DNA of 64,000 nucleotides, taken from Cytobacillus pseudoceanisediminis. GTDB taxonomy: Bacteria > Bacillota > Bacilli > Bacillales > Cytobacillaceae. Shown one piece after another: positions 62,348 through 64,000 of the stretch. The translations under genes were made by a program, and so were the position numbers. Within the stretch, counting starts at the first letter, position 1. Every line of letters starts with the position of its first letter. The notes under the pieces were generated by a model, which saw nothing but the letters and a program-made list of their open reading frames with translations, did no database searches and was not told the DNA's origin. Where the stretch lies: NCBI RefSeq assembly GCF_023516215.1, contig NZ_CP097349.1, forward strand, positions 2,170,001 through 2,234,000, written 5' to 3'.

Positions 62348-63127
62348 TTAGTTAGATTTAAGTTTTTCTAATTCAACCAGAAACTTATCGTTTAGAACTT
62401 TGATATAAGTACCTTTCATACCTAAAGAGCGGGATTCAATAACCCCTGCACTTTCCAGTTTTCTTAGAGCATTTACGATTACTGAACGCGTAATGCCTAC
62501 ACGATCAGCAATTTTTGATGCTACAAGAAGCCCTTCGTTGCCATTAAGCTCTTCAAAGATATGCTCGATCGCTTCCAGCTCACTGTATGAAAGTGAACTG
62601 ATTGCCATTTGTACAACAGCCTTGCTGCGTGCTTCTTCTTCAATTTCTTCAGCTTTTTCACGAAGGATTTCCATACCAACTACAGTAGCACCATATTCAG
62701 CAAGAATTAAATCATCATCATGGAACTGTTCCTGTAATCTGGCAAGAATTAATGTACCCAGACGCTCACCGCCGCCGATGATTGGAACAATAGTAGTCAA
62801 ACCGCTTGCGAAAAGATCCTTGTTTTCAACCGGGAATGCAGTATATTCGCTTTCTACACCCAGATTTGATGAAGTTTCCTGGATGTTAAATAAATTTTTA
62901 GTATATTCTTCAGGGAATTGACGATCTGCAAGCATTTGCTTCATACGCTCATTTTCAATTTGCTGGTTTACAGCAAATCCAAGCAGTTTGCCTCTTCGGC
63001 TCACTACGAAGATATTTGCTTCGATTACATCACTTAGTGTTTCTGACATTTCTTTGAAGTTAACCGGTTTTCCGGCCGCTCTTTGGAGCATTGCATTAAT
63101 TTTTCTTGTTTTTGTTAATAAATCCAT
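62348..63127 (-). CDS. codY: GTP- and branched-chain amino acid-sensing global repressor CodY
   Basis: Represses stationary-phase, nutrient-scavenging and (in B. subtilis) motility genes when GTP and isoleucine/leucine/valine are high. The 259-residue protein has an N-terminal GAF domain (about 1-155) and a C-terminal winged helix-turn-helix (about 180-250) with [26 protein letters not shown] as the recognition region. ATG 63127 follows AGGAGG. It lies between hslU and flgB as in B. subtilis and is intact. Confidence 0.97.
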   Translation of the reverse strand: MDLLTKTRKINAMLQRAAGKPVNFKEMSETLSDVIEANIFVVSRRGKLLGFAVNQQIENERMKQMLADRQFPEEYTKNLFNIQETSSNLGVESEYTAFPVENKDLFASGLTTIVPIIGGGERLGTLILARLQEQFHDDDLILAEYGATVVGMEILREKAEEIEEEARSKAVVQMAISSLSYSELEAIEHIFEELNGNEGLLVASKIADRVGITRSVIVNALRKLESAGVIESRSLGMKGTYIKVLNDKFLVELEKLKSN

Positions 63128-63263
63128 TGTATTTCCTCCTATTTGCTACAACCATAAACATATATTTTGTTAAGATTAAATAACTTATTACTTCTTGAAG
63201 ATTCGTAAAAAATTTAAGATTCATTCCTCGTGTACCCTATGACATGGTTCTTTAAACAATGGG

Positions 63264-64000
63264 TCATAGAATAAACTGGCTTAAATCCTTATTGCGGGAA
63301 ATGGCTCCCAGTTTCTCCTCAACATACTGAGGGGTAATTGTGATTTTTTCCATTGTGACATCCGGTGCTTCAAATGATAGATCCTCAAGCAGTTTTTCCA
63401 TGATCGTATGAAGACGCCTAGCACCAATATTATCTGTATTTTGGTTAACTTCGAAAGCAAATTGAGCAATCCTACGAATAGCATCGTCAGAAAATTCAAT
63501 TTGTATACCTTCAGTTACCAATAATGCTTCATATTGTTTTATTAATGCATTATCGGGCTCAACGAGTATTTTGTAGAAATCTTCAACGGTTAGTTTCGTG
63601 AGCTCCACACGGATCGGAAAACGTCCCTGTAATTCAGGAATCAGGTCGGAAGGCTTAGCCATATGGAATGCCCCGGCAGCAATAAACAATACATGGTCTG
63701 TCTTTACAGAACCGTATTTGGTTACTACTGTTGAACCTTCTACCACCGGCAAAATGTCTCTTTGAACCCCTTCCCTTGAAACATCAGCTGAAGAACCTCC
63801 GCTGTTTTTGCTAGCTATTTTATCGATTTCATCAATGAAAATAATTCCTGACTGTTCAGCGCGGAATACAGCCTCCTGGCCGACTTCGTCCATATCAATC
63901 AGCTTTTGGGCTTCTTCATTTGTTAAGATCTTTCTTGCTTCCCGTACAGTCAGTTTCCTTTTCTTCCTTTTTTCGGCATAAGGCTGCTGAGAGCATCCTG
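63264..64000 (-). CDS. hslU: ATP-dependent protease ATPase subunit HslU (3' part; one apparent frameshift)
   Basis: AAA+ unfoldase partner of HslV (ClpY in B. subtilis). The window holds the C-terminal half, with Walker B in [11 protein letters not shown], the sensor region [12 protein letters not shown] and the terminal tail [10 protein letters not shown] that inserts into HslV. Near the window edge the frame changes: MPKKGRK is followed by a missing A at about 63959-63962 before KLTVREARK. The 136 bp between it and codY show no strong terminator. Confidence 0.93.
   Translation of the reverse strand, partial: GCSQQPYAEKRKKRKLTVREARKILTNEEAQKLIDMDEVGQEAVFRAEQSGIIFIDEIDKIASKNSGGSSADVSREGVQRDILPVVEGSTVVTKYGSVKTDHVLFIAAGAFHMAKPSDLIPELQGRFPIRVELTKLTVEDFYKILVEPDNALIKQYEALLVTEGIQIEFSDDAIRRIAQFAFEVNQNTDNIGARRLHTIMEKLLEDLSFEAPDVTMEKITITPQYVEEKLGAISRNKDLSQFIL

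Overview
This window is a stretch of core chromosome from a low-GC Gram-positive, endospore-forming, peritrichously flagellated member of the Bacillaceae. The evidence is gene order: almost every gene lies on the minus strand in the order known from Bacillus subtilis between hslU-codY and dapA. Markers of the lineage include dipicolinate synthase (dpaA/dpaB), ymxH, mlpA, ylxY, swrB, swrD, DapG-type aspartokinase, PolC and a FliY/CheC/CheD chemotaxis set. I cannot fix the genus from sequence alone. Dispersed spacer repeats and a fapA-like relic between sigD and swrB show that it is not B. subtilis itself.

Layout in the direction of transcription (high to low coordinates). (1) 64.0-62.3 kb: 3' part of hslU, then codY with its own terminator. 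(2) 62.0-33.2 kb: the fla/che operon behind a good sigma-A promoter. It runs flgB-flgC-fliE-fliF-fliG-fliH-fliI-fliJ-ylxF-fliK-flgD-(TIGR02530-type gene)-flgE-swrD-fliL-fliM-fliY-cheY-fliO-fliP-fliQ-fliR-flhB-flhA-flhF-flhG-cheB-cheA-cheW-cheC-cheD-sigD, a degenerate fapA, a small unknown gene and swrB. (3) 33.2-25.3 kb: rpsB, tsf, pyrH, frr, uppS, cdsA, dxr, rseP, linking translation, UMP kinase, lipid carrier and isoprenoid synthesis and membrane proteolysis. (4) 25.2-18.7 kb: proS and polC. (5) 18.3-8.0 kb: the nusA-infB cluster (rimP, nusA, rnpM, ylxQ, infB, ylxP, rbfA, truB, ribF, rpsO, pnp). (6) 7.9-0 kb: ylxY, mlpA, ymxH, dpaA-dpaB, asd, dapG and the 5' part of dapA. The last block makes aspartate semialdehyde, dihydrodipicolinate and spore dipicolinate. 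Strong intrinsic terminators punctuate blocks 3-6.

The most important observation concerns sequence quality. At least 20 single-base deletions, all in short homopolymer runs and none an insertion, break hslU, fliM (2), fliY (2), fliO, fliR, flhB, flhF, flhG, cheB, cheW, cheC, fapA (2), rseP, dxr (2), proS and polC. Adding back one base per site restores family-typical lengths (for example PolC 1436, FliM 332, FliR 259 residues). Several affected genes are essential, so these are almost certainly sequencing or assembly errors. One of them creates a false CheC-CheD fusion. I annotate each such gene over its full restored extent and name the site.

I found no convincing new biological system here. 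The items most worth following are the fapA relic next to sigD, two families of hairpin-forming dispersed repeats in operon spacers, a small conserved-looking gene of unknown function before swrB, a long structured leader before asd, and a weak CodY-like box upstream of the fla/che promoter.
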